The notes: generated by a model from the letters alone, not told the origin. Numbered from the stretch's first letter, positions 26,330 through 38,300 are shown. The stretch is 64,000 nucleotides of DNA from Burhinus oedicnemus (GCA_008921705.1 VFFE01007187.1:192677-256676); one strand, 5' to 3'. Made by a program: numbers and translations.

Positions 26330-27102
26330 GCAACATCAAGCCACTGCCACCTGCATTCCCTATTTAGGCTGCAGATTTTGCTCTAGCAGCTCTGGCCATC
26401 GTACAAACCCATCTACCTTGAGAGCTTGCAACAAGAAGTGCTCCCAGAGAGAAGCTGCTCGAGCATCCAGCTCCGTACACCACAGAAGCACTGCTGGATT
26501 AGCGCATTAAGGTGATATATGGATGAGACACCAACAGACCTGATCTCTTAGAACTCCTATAGTTTCAAATTCCTCACAGCCCAGATACTCTCCCCTCCTC
26601 ACTGAGATCCAAGGTAAAAAAGGGTCAGTGAGCTGCATTGCACTTTAATTGCACCAATACAGTTAAATATTAAATGCAGAAAGCAACTCTACATAGCAAA
26701 TGAAAAATAAGCATTTACATAGCAAATCTGTAAGACATACAGACTACTTGGTTTTAACCCAGTTGTTTACACATGAATATCCCACTGTGGGTTTTGGTGT
26801 TAAGATTATTTTAAATGGAAAACAAAATGAACATTTCCAGGTTCATGTGGAATTGGCAAGTTACTGAAACAAACTTTCCTCCCTCATAAGCCAACACTGC
26901 AGGGGGGTCACGGGGAGGACAGGACACCCTAGGCTTTTTCATACCAGGAGAAATGCATTGGCCATCACTCCATCTACAAGCATGGGGTAGAAATGAGCAA
27001 CACTTTTCTGAAAACACTCGATTTCCCCCCCTACACCTCCCAAAGGGGCATATCCTGTTATCCTGCCAGGATAGTTATCCCAGGGGAGTTAACACTACTG
27101 AG

Positions 27103-29828
27103 TTAGACACTGATCAGTTGGGGAAAGAGTTCATTGGCAAAGCTATCCTCCCAAGCATGGTCAGCATCAAGTGGAGAGGACATGTCACTGAAAGGTGACA
27201 GGGATCCTTCATATCCAGAGTCACTACAGGCATCCAACAAATAGCTTGAGGCTGCAAGGCTACGATGAGAGGAAAGCAGATGAGAGATGCCCAGTTCAGG
27301 GATGAAGCTGTCTACAGGTTCCTCTTTCACAGATACTGGAACCTCAGGGATAGCTTTGTCTTCAGACGGAGAGAGAGATACGTCCTCAATTTTCACTAGC
27401 ATATTGGTTTGGTTGCCCATTTTAACAGGAATCTCCAGTATTAGGGGCTTTGTGTACACATGATCAAACCTTATCAGTTCATTAATGGCCTCCAGCTTAG
27501 CTGATGAGGACCCCAAAGAGGGAGAGGGGGAGGTTGGTATGGTATTTGTTTCTCCACAGATCTCTTCCTCCAGCTTTTCCAGGCACGTTGACTCTGAATC
27601 ACCATATTTGAGAAACATCTCTGGGTCCAGACTGTCCAGAAAGCCCAACAGGAGATCAGACTGCAGAATGAAATACTGTTTTAGAAAGACAGCCTACTAC
27701 TGTTACAGAGAAACATCAGTTGTGGCATCTATTAACCCTCACCTGGAAGTTAAAATACGCTCATGTGATCATAGAAGTTTTATCAACAACACCGCTATCG
27801 GAACAGTTAAGGCAATTACTTACCTTTCAGAAATTCTTTGCCCATTAACTTTTTTGTAAGGGTACTGGCACTCCCCATAGAATTCTACATGCATTTGATA
27901 CAGCCATTATTAGAAACTCCTCAAGATCCTGAGCCCATCAGGTACAAACACCACAACACCTCCTGGCTCCACAGAGCAAGTACCAGAACCTGGCTTGGGC
28001 TGACCTGCCCATGACCAAAGTTGGGGCGTTGTTTTGGTGGTCTGGTGGTTTTTGCCTTTTTTTTTTTTAAAAGGTGAAAGATCCTCACACTTCTGGAAGT
28101 CATTCATAAGGGACAGGCTTTAAGATCAAAGAGCTTTGCTAAGTGCCAGCACATCAGCTAAATGATCAAGCGTTTTCAACAACAGTAAAAGCACAGTATG
28201 CCTTTGGTATTTGTACACTTCTGCTGTAAGAGCCAAGAGAGTGTTTCAGGCAATATCCTCTAAGATTTTACGAAAACTGGACTTGAACAAGTTGCATGAA
28301 TTCCTGTACGCACTGGATACAGCCCAACACAGCTGTTCTGAGCCACAGGTATGACATACCAAGACTTGGAAAACAAGCCAACTATGGAAAGTCAAGTGAC
28401 TTTACATCAAGAAGTTACAACACTACTCTTAAATCCACAATGGTTCCAAATTTCATAGGCATTTTGGATAGCAGTGGATGCTCACCTCTGAGTCTGAAGA
28501 ATCACTGCCATCAGAATCCATGTGGAAGTTATCAGAAATGGTGACTGCTGGGCCTGCACCTGCTGCAGAGGAACACGTAGTCTGAGTGCTGCGGACTCAG
28601 CGGACCCGGTCACCAATCTAATCTCATCCACCTGTGATTCCTTCACAACCTGTGTCAAGGGGGGAAAAAAAAATCTAGTCAGTCACCACAAATGTTCTGG
28701 CAGACAGTACATAATCCTGATGATCAGGCTCTTCCTGCAAAGGCTTCCAACATTAGATCCTCCACTTGCTTGCGCAGCGGTTAGACCACTTCCAAGAGTG
28801 GCTCAAACTTCTACACATTTGCAGATTTGTTTTGTTCACCACTTTCAAATGACAGCCTGACCCCCTCCACCATACCCCTGTTCCTTTGAGACAGGCATAC
28901 GTGACTAACGGTTACTACTTCATTTCTAGAACATAATGCGGAAGAACAAATGAAATAACCTTAAAACAGCTTGGAACTAGCCAGCTCACTATCTCCCCCC
29001 CTGCCAGTGGCATCCCCTTCACACTCGGTGTCTGTTTGGTACGTGGGAAAGCCTCCATTTGGAGGACAAGCGTGTTTCTGGCCCATGAAGTGTCCCTCTC
29101 CGCAGCAGGGCCGTTCCAGCCCCGGCACTGGGGTCACTCCTCCCGCCCACCGCCAGGCGGTCACCTCCTGGCAGGTGACTTTCGCCACGCAGTCACTTTT
29201 TTGGCGGAACAATGCAGACGAGCCACCAGCGCGGCAGGAGGCTCACCTTGGACTCGCTCTCCTCCTCCGCCTTCAGAGCATCTAAACCCAGGCGGCAGCG
29301 AAGCTCCTGGTTCTCCAGAGCGAGGTTACACGTCTTCTCCCGCAGGAGCTGGTTCTCCAGCAGCAGCTTCTGGTTCTGCGGAAAACCATGAGCCAGGGAG
29401 GGGATGCCGCAGCGCCGGCCGCCCCCCCGGGTCCACCCAGCCCCTTACCTCCTCCTCCAGCTCCACCACCTGCTGCTCCAGCTCCACCATCCGCGCCTTC
29501 TTCCTGTCGCGGGCGCTCTGGGCCGCCACGCGGTTCTTCAGCTTCCTGCGGGGCAGGGCGGCCGTCAGGGCGGTGAGCGTCCCGTCCCCTCCCGCCTCCA
29601 CCAGCCGCCGCCAGCCCCCACTCACCTGCGCAGCGCCTTCTCCTCCGGGCTCAGATGGGTGAGCCGCTGCCGTTTGCGGGCCGGCTGCGGGGCCTCCAGG
29701 CCCGGGGGGCTGGCTCCTGCCGGCAGGACAACGGAGAGGTGGCGGCTGGCGGTGGGGCCGGGGGGCTCGGCCGCTTTGCCGGGGATGAGGAGCAGCCGGG
29801 GGGCCGCGGCACCGGGCAGCGCTGCCAT
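27103..29828 (-). CDS. XBP1: XBP1, X-box binding protein 1, spliced form XBP1s (374 aa)
   Basis: bZIP transcription factor of the unfolded protein response. Coding exons in order: 29626-29828, 29449-29545, 29247-29375, 28486-28649 and 27103-27660. With the 26-nt IRE1 intron (28563-28588) removed, the frame is open to TAA at 27103 and encodes 374 aa (human 376). Exon 1 ends with RKRQRLTHLSPEEKALR, the start of the basic region. Exon 2 carries KNRVAAQSARDRKKAR and the first leucine heptads, and exon 3 the rest of the zipper (LLLENQLLREK, LALENQELR). The XBP1s-only C-terminal half is acidic and Ser-rich (DSDGSDSSDSESD, then SDSGYEGSLSPFSD), fitting the transactivation domain. It lies tail-to-tail with CCDC117, and its CpG-island promoter carries an ERSE. 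Confidence 0.97.
27474..27554 (-). other. XBP1: XBP1u C-terminal translational-arrest region
   Basis: The last 26 codons and stop of the unspliced frame. The human arrest peptide ends with a PYQPP block, then FLCQWGRH, then QPSWKPLMN. Here the corresponding parts are PYQPP, PLPLWGPH and QLSWRPLMN. The two Trp, the Gly after the first Trp, His and the LMN end are kept. Cys-Gln before the first Trp is Pro-Leu and the Arg after Gly is Pro. In the XBP1s frame this DNA encodes part of the activation domain, so it is dual-coding. Confidence 0.8.
27474..29828 (-). CDS. XBP1: XBP1, unspliced form XBP1u (259 aa)
   Basis: Same exons as XBP1s with the 26-nt segment retained. The frame then runs to TGA at 27474-27476 in exon 5, giving 259 aa (human 261). 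After the zipper come LRVPLQQVQAQQSP, a hydrophobic stretch (STWILMAVILQTQ, then SLISCWAFW) matching the segment that brings the nascent chain and its mRNA to the ER membrane, and a C-terminal arrest region ending SWRPLMN. XBP1u is known as a labile negative regulator of XBP1s. Several arrest-region residues differ from human. Confidence 0.93.
28563..28588 (-). promoter_or_regulatory. XBP1: IRE1-excised 26-nt unconventional intron of XBP1 mRNA
   Basis: On the transcript strand GAGUCCGCAG|CACUC opens the intron and CCUCUGCAG|CAGG closes it. Both sites show the CNGCAGN loop: CCGCAGC with a GAGU/ACUC stem, and CUGCAGC with a CCU/AGG stem. The excised length is exactly 26 nt, shifting the frame from XBP1u to XBP1s. 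Cleavage by IRE1 and ligation by RTCB are established for this family. Confidence 0.95.
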
Positions 29829-30260
29829 GGCCGGCGCGGAGAGGGCAGGAGGCGACGCGCTGCCCGGCGCCCCGACTGACAGCCGTCTGCGCTCCCTGCG
29901 GCCCCGCCCGGATTTCTACGATCGTGGCTCTTCCTCATTGGCCGGGACGGCATGACGATACGCCCAGACTAGCTCGTGATTGGCTCTACGGCTGGAAGCA
30001 AGGGGGAAAGCGAATTGCATCAGACGAGGGGGTTGGGGCTGGCGAGATGTCAGTGCGTGGCGGGGGGGCGGGGTCACCGGAGCTGACGGGGCGCCGGGGG
30101 CGCGGGCACCTCGCCCTCGGCCCGGCCCGGCTCGGCCCGGCCCGGCTCGGCTCCCGGCTTGTGCTCGGCCGGGCGAGGGGAGGTGGCGGCAGTTGGGGGG
30201 TGTCTGGAGGAGGGACCGAGCAGGGCCAGGCGTGGCGATGCCGTTAAAGCCGTTCTGTGG
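29100..30260. promoter_or_regulatory. XBP1: CpG island over XBP1 exons 1-3 and promoter
   Basis: GC- and CpG-rich DNA covering XBP1 exons 1 to 3 and about 400 nt upstream. It includes GGCCCGGCTC-type tandem copies near 30117-30160. No TATA box was recognised. Confidence 0.7.
29923..29941 (-). promoter_or_regulatory. XBP1: ER stress response element (ERSE) of XBP1
   Basis: CCAAT-N9-CCACG reads perfectly on the minus strand (CCAAT, GAGGAAGAG, CCACG), 95 nt upstream of the start codon. This element binds NF-Y at CCAAT and ATF6 at CCACG, and XBP1 is a known ATF6 target. A second CCAAT lies at 29979-29983 and a GC box (GGGCGGGGC) at about 29901-29909. Confidence 0.85.
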
Positions 30261-30274
30261 CCACCTTCCCCGGG

Positions 30275-30722
30275 GGCCACGAAGGTGATGAGAGGGCTGG
30301 AGCACCTCTGCTGTGAGGACAGGCTGAGAGAGTTGGGGAGAGTTGGAGAGCCTGGAGAAGAGAAGGCTCCAGGGGGACCTTATAGCAGCCTTCCAGTGTC
30401 TGAAAGGGGCCTACAAGAAGGATGGGGAGGGACTTTTTACAAGGGCATGTAGGGATAGGACGAGGGGTAACGGCTTCAAACTGGAAGAGGGGAAATTCAG
30501 ATTAGATCTCAGGAAGAAATTTTTCACTCTGAGGGTGGTGAGGCACTGGAACAGGTTGCCCAGGGAAGCTGTGGAGGCCGCACCTCTGGAGGTGTTCAAG
30601 ACGAGGTTGGATGAGTCTTTGAGCAACCAGGTCGAGTGGGAGGTGTCCCTGCCCATCGCAGGGGGTTGGAACTAGATGATCTTTAAGGTCCCTTCCAACC
30701 TAAACCATTCTATGATTCTAGG
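30275..30722 (+). repeat. CR1 LINE 3' fragment
   Basis: Well-preserved 5'-truncated CR1. It keeps the end of the ORF2 frame (LEKRRLQGDLIAAFQ, then FKLEEGKFRLDLRKKFF and [11 protein letters not shown]) over about 110 codons, then GGTCCCTTCCAACC and the terminal CATTCTATGATTCTA. It starts about 450 nt upstream of the XBP1 ATG, abutting the CpG island. Confidence 0.95.
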
Positions 30723-32276
30723 AGTCTATGAGCTTTCCCAAACCAGTCATGAGTAGAACCCAAGGGAAAGGGACAACTTTTGTGGGACCGGAAGTACAAA
30801 GGATGGAGCTATAACATGCCATGAGAATGGGCTAAAAATGGGCTAAAGAGAACAAAAAGGCAGAGAAGAGGTTAGTGATTGACCAGTGGACGTTGCAAGA
30901 GAGGGTGCAGAAACACCTCAGGGGTTGTCCTTCAAATCCAGCCTGTTTCTGCCCCACAGCAGCACTGTGTGACCCACAGCCCATGGTGTGCAAGGAAGGA
31001 CGTGCCCACGCCATGAGGTGTTCCTGCCAGAGCTGAGGTACCCAGGGCCCCAGCAAGTACAAGCTCTGTAGGTAGAAAGCCTTGAAGCACTACGCACAGG
31101 GGAACACAGTTGTTGAGCGACATGCCGGCAGCGAGACAGCCACCGAGGGTGCAGGGCTCGTTTGGAAACGTCGACCTTAGCCCGCTGCCCAAAGCTTTCC
31201 ATGCTTTGCTCGACCGGAGTAGTTAGGAAATGTTGAAACTTTGGCTCCTTAATGTTTATTTCTGAAATCCATTTGTACACTGAATTTAAATTATTTAAGA
31301 TGTTAAACAGTGAAGGAAAAACATGAGCTTTAAAAGTTCAAAGGCACTGGTGTGCTGGTTTGGCATGGCTCCAGTACTGGAGTTCTGCCAGGCTTTCATG
31401 ATACAAAGAACAAACTCTGCATTTGTAAGTTTGTGTTTGTTCTTTCCGTACTCACCTCAGCACAACATTTAGTTAAGGCTGAGCGTTCACCTTTCTACTT
31501 TGACACCTTTGTGAAAAATACAGCGACTCTTCGATAAGCCTTTTAGTCTGAGTGCAAAAATGTTGTTTGTTCTGGTCCTGCTAAGCCCCTCAGATATCTG
31601 CCATTGAAAACTATCTGCTTCTCCTTTGTATGTCTTTTCTGTGTTTGGACTCATGTTTCTTCTGTAATTCTAATTCCCAATTAAAAACTTTACTGTTTTC
31701 TAAGAAAATGCAGGTCCAGTATTAATATCTTTCTGATTTCAGACATTCATTTCAATTAAGTTGCCCTTTTTTATGGCAAACAAAAATGTTGAACAGCCTG
31801 CCTCTGCTTGTGCTACTTTGTGATATTTATAGCTATACTGCTGAGAGTAGCCGTGATGTGATTTATCATAAAGATACCCAGATTTCTTAGCATCATGGCT
31901 GAAGAAAAATACTAACTTTCTGTCTGTATGGGATTTAATTTTCCTATTTAATTTTATATGGAATCAGAGCAAAATCACCTTTTTCCATTTGCAACAAACT
32001 GTGATCATGAATAAACTTCAGAAGTGCAGAGACATATATACTAGTAGTGGTACATGAGCCACTTCGCAGTGGTATGTGTCTAGGCACAAAACTGGAACCT
32101 GCCCTTCGCACTGGTGGTGTCTGCTCTTACTGAATATAATAATGGCACCCATTAACATGTCTCGTGTTGGCACTAATAACTGGCAAAAGAAGGGCATGAC
32201 ATCCCGCAATCTAGTCCTGTTGAATAATTTTAGTAGCATTGCTAAGACCAGCTGTGATGTAGTTACTGACAATACA
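30723..32276. other. Intergenic DNA, nothing recognised
   Basis: Open frames at 30.8-31.3 kb and 32.0-32.4 kb have no family resemblance. A small hairpin CCACTTCGCAGTGG lies near 32061. No RNA gene or conserved exon was recognised. Confidence 0.5.
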
Positions 32277-32350
32277 TTTATGTATCGTAATGGTAGTAAT
32301 ATAATATTTGTGAGCACAAATATTATATTACTACCATTACGATACATAAA
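32277..32350. repeat. Perfect inverted repeat, 36-bp arms, 2-nt spacer
   Basis: Positions 32277-32312 and 32315-32350 are exact reverse complements with only AG between them. Pairing stops at the next base on each side. The arms are AT-rich and include a TAATGGTAGTAATATAA segment. This would form an uninterrupted hairpin or cruciform. It is not part of a larger recognised transposon. Confidence 0.97.
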
Positions 32351-35300
32351 GTCTTTTATAAACATACGGTAGAGTCCCTGGCTAAAAGAGTGGCAAAGAA
32401 AAGTTCAATAAAGTTGGTCTTACACTGAGACACCCTTTCAGAAAGCTTTAATTAAAAGACTTCAAGTTTAATTCTGATTTCCACCTTTTTTTGTTCTCAG
32501 ACTCACTGTTTACACATTCCATTTTTTGTATTTTTCTTTTTTTCAGTCATCAGATTCAAGCCTGTGATCCACATGACAGTGCTCAAGTTACTCAAGAATG
32601 CTTCTCACCCTGCCTTTTCATTCAGCACCACCATCTATCTAAAGGATGTGTCAACAAGAATACTGTTGGCTGTCCTGCCAGAAACAACATTAGTTCCTGC
32701 TAACATAGCTTTACGTTGTATGTTCCAGGTGGCCAACCCACCAAAGGAAATAGTTTTGTTTAACAAAGGTGGAGAAGCTTTGCCCTTGTGTAATATCAGA
32801 TACAGAGAAAGAAATATGAGTTGAATGTTATCTACCCATGAAAAAAGGGGGATAGAGGAGGGAAAGAAAATGGAAGAAAAGGGTGTAGAGAAAAGATAGT
32901 CTAACTAACAAGCATAGTCTGAGAAAGAGCTTGTTTGCCCAATGTGTGTCTGAAAACCCAGGGCCCCAAGCTTGTGTCAGCAGCTGGAGTATTCCCAGAT
33001 CTGTATCAATAGCTGATTAAATGAGAAAGGAAACTGTTCTGCAGCCTAAAATGAGGTTATTCCAAATCTGTACTGTTTGTAATGAACTTTGTATTCATTT
33101 TACTTATTCTTAAATTTCATCATTATACACTGGGATTCAAGAGTGCAGCTCTCGGAGTTCTAGTGCTCTGAGTCTCGAGTTGGAAAGTAACTATTACCTT
33201 TTTATAAGAGACCCTACTAACCTTGTTGCCGTGTTCATCATCAGCTAAAGCAGGGAAGAGTTTCACTTCAGCCAGGTTACTCTGTTGTCTGGGGTACTGG
33301 CAACACTTCCTTCTTGTCTTAACAGTTCAGGCTTTTTGGAAGCATACATGGGCTTCATGCTGCTCCTCTTGCTCTGAGTGGAAGGTTTGTTCTTAATTTT
33401 TGTAGTGGGTGGGGACAATTTACAGCCAACGTGATACTAAAGGATATACCACTTTTCAGCAGTCTGGCAAGCCTAGTAGGAACAATAACATACCTTTTCT
33501 TCAGCAAAAAGGTGATACTCCTAAAGTATGAGGAATTGTGCAGAATCTGTATCCTTTGCCTACGGCATGGAGCTGCTAACCTATCTGCATGCTGTAGGAA
33601 GTGATGTTGGCTTTGCCTTCTCTTAACACTGCCGCAAGCAAGTCCTGCAGAAAGGTGATTTTTTGCTCAGCTGTCATCCCTTCTCCATTAACACTTAGTA
33701 TTGAAACTCCGCCTCATTGGCCTCTATGATTGTTTCCAGTGTACCACCAGAAAAGTGTGGAAAAGACCCAGTGAGTCCAACTTTAAACCCTGACTGTTCT
33801 GCAAACATCTTACAATCGTGTACCTTGCATTGCAGTTCCTTGTCCTCGTGTTCCACCTGCGTAGATTACTGGTACCTGTTACTACCCAGAATTACAAGGA
33901 ACAGTGGGTAGGTCTGCCTCAGTTCCATCTTAGATCTGTGTAGTGGGCCACAGGCATAGGTTGGAGATTCTTACTCTGATCGCCTTTATGGCTCAGTCCT
34001 CTGACCTAGCTGCTTGTGTGGTGAGGGAGAGATCCCATCACGCTTGTACCTTGAGTGCCTCCTGTTACAACTCTTCTTCCAATACTTTCAGAACTTCATG
34101 CTGGAGTTCCGTCTGTATTTTTCCCACAGTGGTGTCCTAGCCACTACAGGCAGCATCAGTTGACTTGGGCAGCATGTATCTTGTGATGGAGATCACATGC
34201 CTTCATGGTAGGCTTCTCTGTCTCCCCATCCCAACAGAATTAGTTCTCCCATCACCATAGTCAATGAAGCCTTGCTTCTGATTCACACGAGAAGTCTGAG
34301 TTAACTCAGACAATGCTGTTACTGTTTCTGGAACAAAGATGTTCTGAAAGTCGGCTAGAGGTTGGGCCTTTCACAAGGCCTTTTTTCTCCCTTTGCTGCT
34401 GTTGGAGTTCCCAGCAGTCATAGGCACTGAAGCTCACCTTGGAGCTCCTCTAGGCAGTTTAGTAGCATTCAAAGAGGTTGTGCCCCATTCCAGGTTTAGT
34501 GGTAGCTTAGTAGCAATAAATTTCATGCGGTACCTCATAAAAAAGGCAGTTGGGAAGTGCACTTCCCAAAGACCAGTTGTACATGCATGTATAGCAACTG
34601 ATTAACTTAATTTTTAAAAAATGTGAGCCTCCATTGTTGCCCTCTCCTGTCGTAACCTTTCTACATCACAGATTTTTTGGCAGCAAAATCATCTCTTGCT
34701 TCATGGCTTCTAACATTTTGTGTGTGTAATTCCTTTTTTTAATGTTACAAAATACAAGATGGCAGATTTTTCTTAACAAGGTCTAATGATATGTTGTCTC
34801 TTTTTGGAGTGAGAACAGTAAATTTAAGATCAAGCAATGTATATAAAGAGCTCAGAATGTTCCTTCCATCTACAGAGTATCTTCTTTTCCCTGAATCTCA
34901 CTTTCATTGTAACTCCCATTTGCTTCATTTTGTTAGACTCCTCTGAAACTCAAGAATTCTCTGGTCTCAGGCAAGACCAGAAATTAACTAACCTATATAA
35001 TTTTGTAGCAGTTGCAATTTTTTGCCAATATGCTACTTTTTTTTTCCAGAAAACTGACATGCTTATTAAACAGCAGCAGTCTCACTGTAGAGGCAGCCTG
35101 CTCATCCCCACTCTCATCTCAAAGTCGATCTCCCCCTCCCACTGTCACAGAATGCTGATTATAAAGGGAAAGCCTACCTGTTTACAAGGACATTTCAGTA
35201 TTTTTAGATAAAGATCTCTTGATTTGATTTGTTCTGTCAGACTGAGAACCAAATTTCGCTTGCACGTTCACAGACTGGAGCACACCACTCACGGGAATTT

Positions 35301-38300
35301 AAAAGAAGGCAAGATATCCACACCGCAGTAAATGGAAAGGCTCGCTTCCCAGCAGCCCTGTGCTGCTAGTTCTGTAAAAACGAAACATTACTGGAAAGCT
35401 TTGCTAACATCGGTCATGTAAACAGATCTTTATACACAGCGACTGGATGCCCTTGGGAGGATTTATGTCATCTGCCAGTCCCTGAGAGACTCCACCTGGG
35501 AATCGAACAGCGTTGGATCAGGTGGCCGGGGAAGCAGGCTCAGGTCAGGGAATCTGTTTGCTGGGCGCCCCAGCTAGCTGATATGTGAAGGAATCCCACA
35601 GGCCAAGGCGGGGTTGTGGTTGTTCAGTGTCTTACTCTGGGGCTTTGTTCTGGCTTCTGTTTCCAACCATCCCCTTCCCAAACCATTCCTCTACCCTTCA
35701 TTGCATGGATTCCTGTTCCCTTTAAAGGGTCTAGCTGTTGGCATCTCGAGAGCTTGGCTGTGGTTTGGCTGACTGTAATACCTGTTTCCATGCTGTCGTT
35801 CTACTTTGGCTATTTTCTTTGTAGCTTGGTCCCCAGCACAGTGTTCCCCTGCAAAGTTCCCTTCGTAGTGCCGGTGGGAAAATGTGGGCTGGAGAGTTGT
35901 GCAGATTATGCAGGATTTGGAGGTTCTGGAAGATGCTATGTTTTAACATAATTTCCAAATGTGATTAAGGTATTGGCTAGACTAGTGGATAGAGTTGTGC
36001 ACTGTGAGTTCTGCCTTTAGATGTGATGTTACCTGAGAGGTATCGTACCCACCTTTGTACATTGATGCGTGGTGATACATGGGTGGCGGTAGTCACAAGT
36101 GAAAGGAAAAAGGTAAAGGTACTACACTTAGCTGAGATGATGCAGCGAGTGCATCATTGGGGGTGATGTTGCAGAACGTGCTTGGGCAATGCAGGAGAGG
36201 CTGAGCTTGCTGTTGTGCTGTCCCGGTGAACTGACAGCCTCTGTTCTGCATTCTGTGTGGGTATTTAACACGTTGAGCAAGCTCTCTGAGGAAAGCAGCC
36301 AACTGTTGAAATCTCACACGCCTGAAAGCTCCTGTTCCAGTAAGTTTTTCTGTTTGCACATCCTGGTTCAGAACTGGAACCTCTTCCTGGAAAATAGTCT
36401 GGGAGGTAAAAAACTGGGCTTGGGAGAACTTGATGACTACTGCCTATTGGCAGAAGCTAGCTCTTCTTTGGAGCAGTGCCAGCTTTTGAAAGGAAATACC
36501 TTCTCTTATTTCTTAGTCATTCCTTAGGCTTTGAAATTCCTTTAGAAGTTCAGAGCCCCTGAGAGTCCTGGCAACTTTCTTGTTTTGTAACTTTGAAATC
36601 ATTTCCTTATATTCTTCCGTTTGGATGCCTTCACCTAGTTCTGCATTTTGTACGCAGAAGCCTGCCTCCAGCTGTCAGGGGAGACCTGGTGTGAAAAGAG
36701 GCAGAGGAAAGTTATCAGGAAATGTCAAGTTAGAAATCAGTTCTGTCTCAAAATAGGTCCAGCAGGACCCAAAACGTGAGTGGTATTGTCAGAATCATCT
36801 GTCTCCTGCCGCATACATTTTTGGAGGGCGCAAGGTGACAGCTGGTGTTCACTAAGGGGCAAGTCTGTTACGTTTCCTTCCTGGTAGCCTCATTTATTGG
36901 CTCTGTTAGCACTTGACTTTAATGATAACTCCTGTGGAAATGGTCAGGGACAGCTGAAGCCCTTTATATACTAATTAAATAGATCACATGCTAGTACTTG
37001 AATGTGGAAAATGCAGTGCTTTAAGGTGATTAATTAAAAGTGCCAGTCAGATATTGTAACTTAGGTGAGTCTTTAATATAATAGATAACCTAAGATGGAT
37101 TAAACAGTTGCTTAACTCACCTTTGCATAAATGAGTCAGTTGTTAATGTAGTAATTCCTTCATTTTAGCCAGTCACATTTTAAGAATGTTTTTTTGCTTT
37201 TGGTAGTCAGCAGTGGTAAAATCTGTTTGTTGGCTTTAATCCTAGGAGTACTTCATATTGCAGGGTTTATCCATTGCAATTAGTATTAGTAGCAGATACA
37301 TTATACACTTTAATCACATGCTTTAAATTTATTTTGTGTTGTTTACATGTTGTTCACTTTAAACAGTGTATTGCTTGAAGTAGGGCTGCATAAACAGCAA
37401 CTTGTACCATATATATACTCTGGAAACACTAACAACAATGTTGTATTAAATACAGACGTGTCAATATTTAGGTTGTATGTATATATATGATTTCCAGAAA
37501 TATGCAGGGTACATTATTTATATTTATTTACATTGGATGCTTCTTCAGTATTATGAGCGAAAAAACTGCTAAGCGCTGACATAATGAACACATTACATTA
37601 ACAGTAATCTAGGATTTAGTGGGGTTGTAACTGAAAGTGAGTAGAGATGACATAGAGCAATCTCAGAGGAGCAAGAGCACAGTGAAAGACATTTGTTTGG
37701 ATGCATTTGAGGTACTTCTTGCAGAATGAATGGATATTGTGAATCTTGGAAAATGCGGCTCCAAATTTTTTCCAAATTCATTCTATTCCTACCTGTCCTT
37801 GCAGAGGGGGTCATCAAACAGCATATAGCAACAATTTCCTCAGGTTATTTCTTAGTATTCTTTTTTTCTTTCTTTCTTTGGTAACGTGATGTGCTGTGGC
37901 CGTGTGCTTGGTGAGGACCCTGAAGGAATGCATCACGCATGTCTGTACTGTGTTGCAACTCTCGTGTGAACTTGTACAATGTATTGGACAACAGTTTGCA
38001 AAAAGAAAAGGCTGCAGTTATCTAAATAAGGGTATTTTTAGTACAATTTAACATATTTTGGTTTTACAGGCCCGATTCATTATTATCTTTTCTCTTCAGT
38101 AGACAATTACGTGGACAGAGAGAGTGATGGGTTCCCAAATCAGAATATTTCCCCTTCATACAGATTTAAAAGACTACACATTGTTTAAGACATTGGAAAC
38201 CTTAACTTTTTAAACATTAACAGAGAATTCTGTTCACAAATAATTTTTATAATTAAAGTTGTCATGGCTAATCTGTTGGTTAATTTGGATTGCTTCAATG

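Noticed and set aside
35461..35520. GTTCGATTCCC on the minus strand, like a tRNA T-arm/B box
   Set aside because: No A box, acceptor stem or cloverleaf could be found upstream; treated as chance or a decayed SINE scrap.
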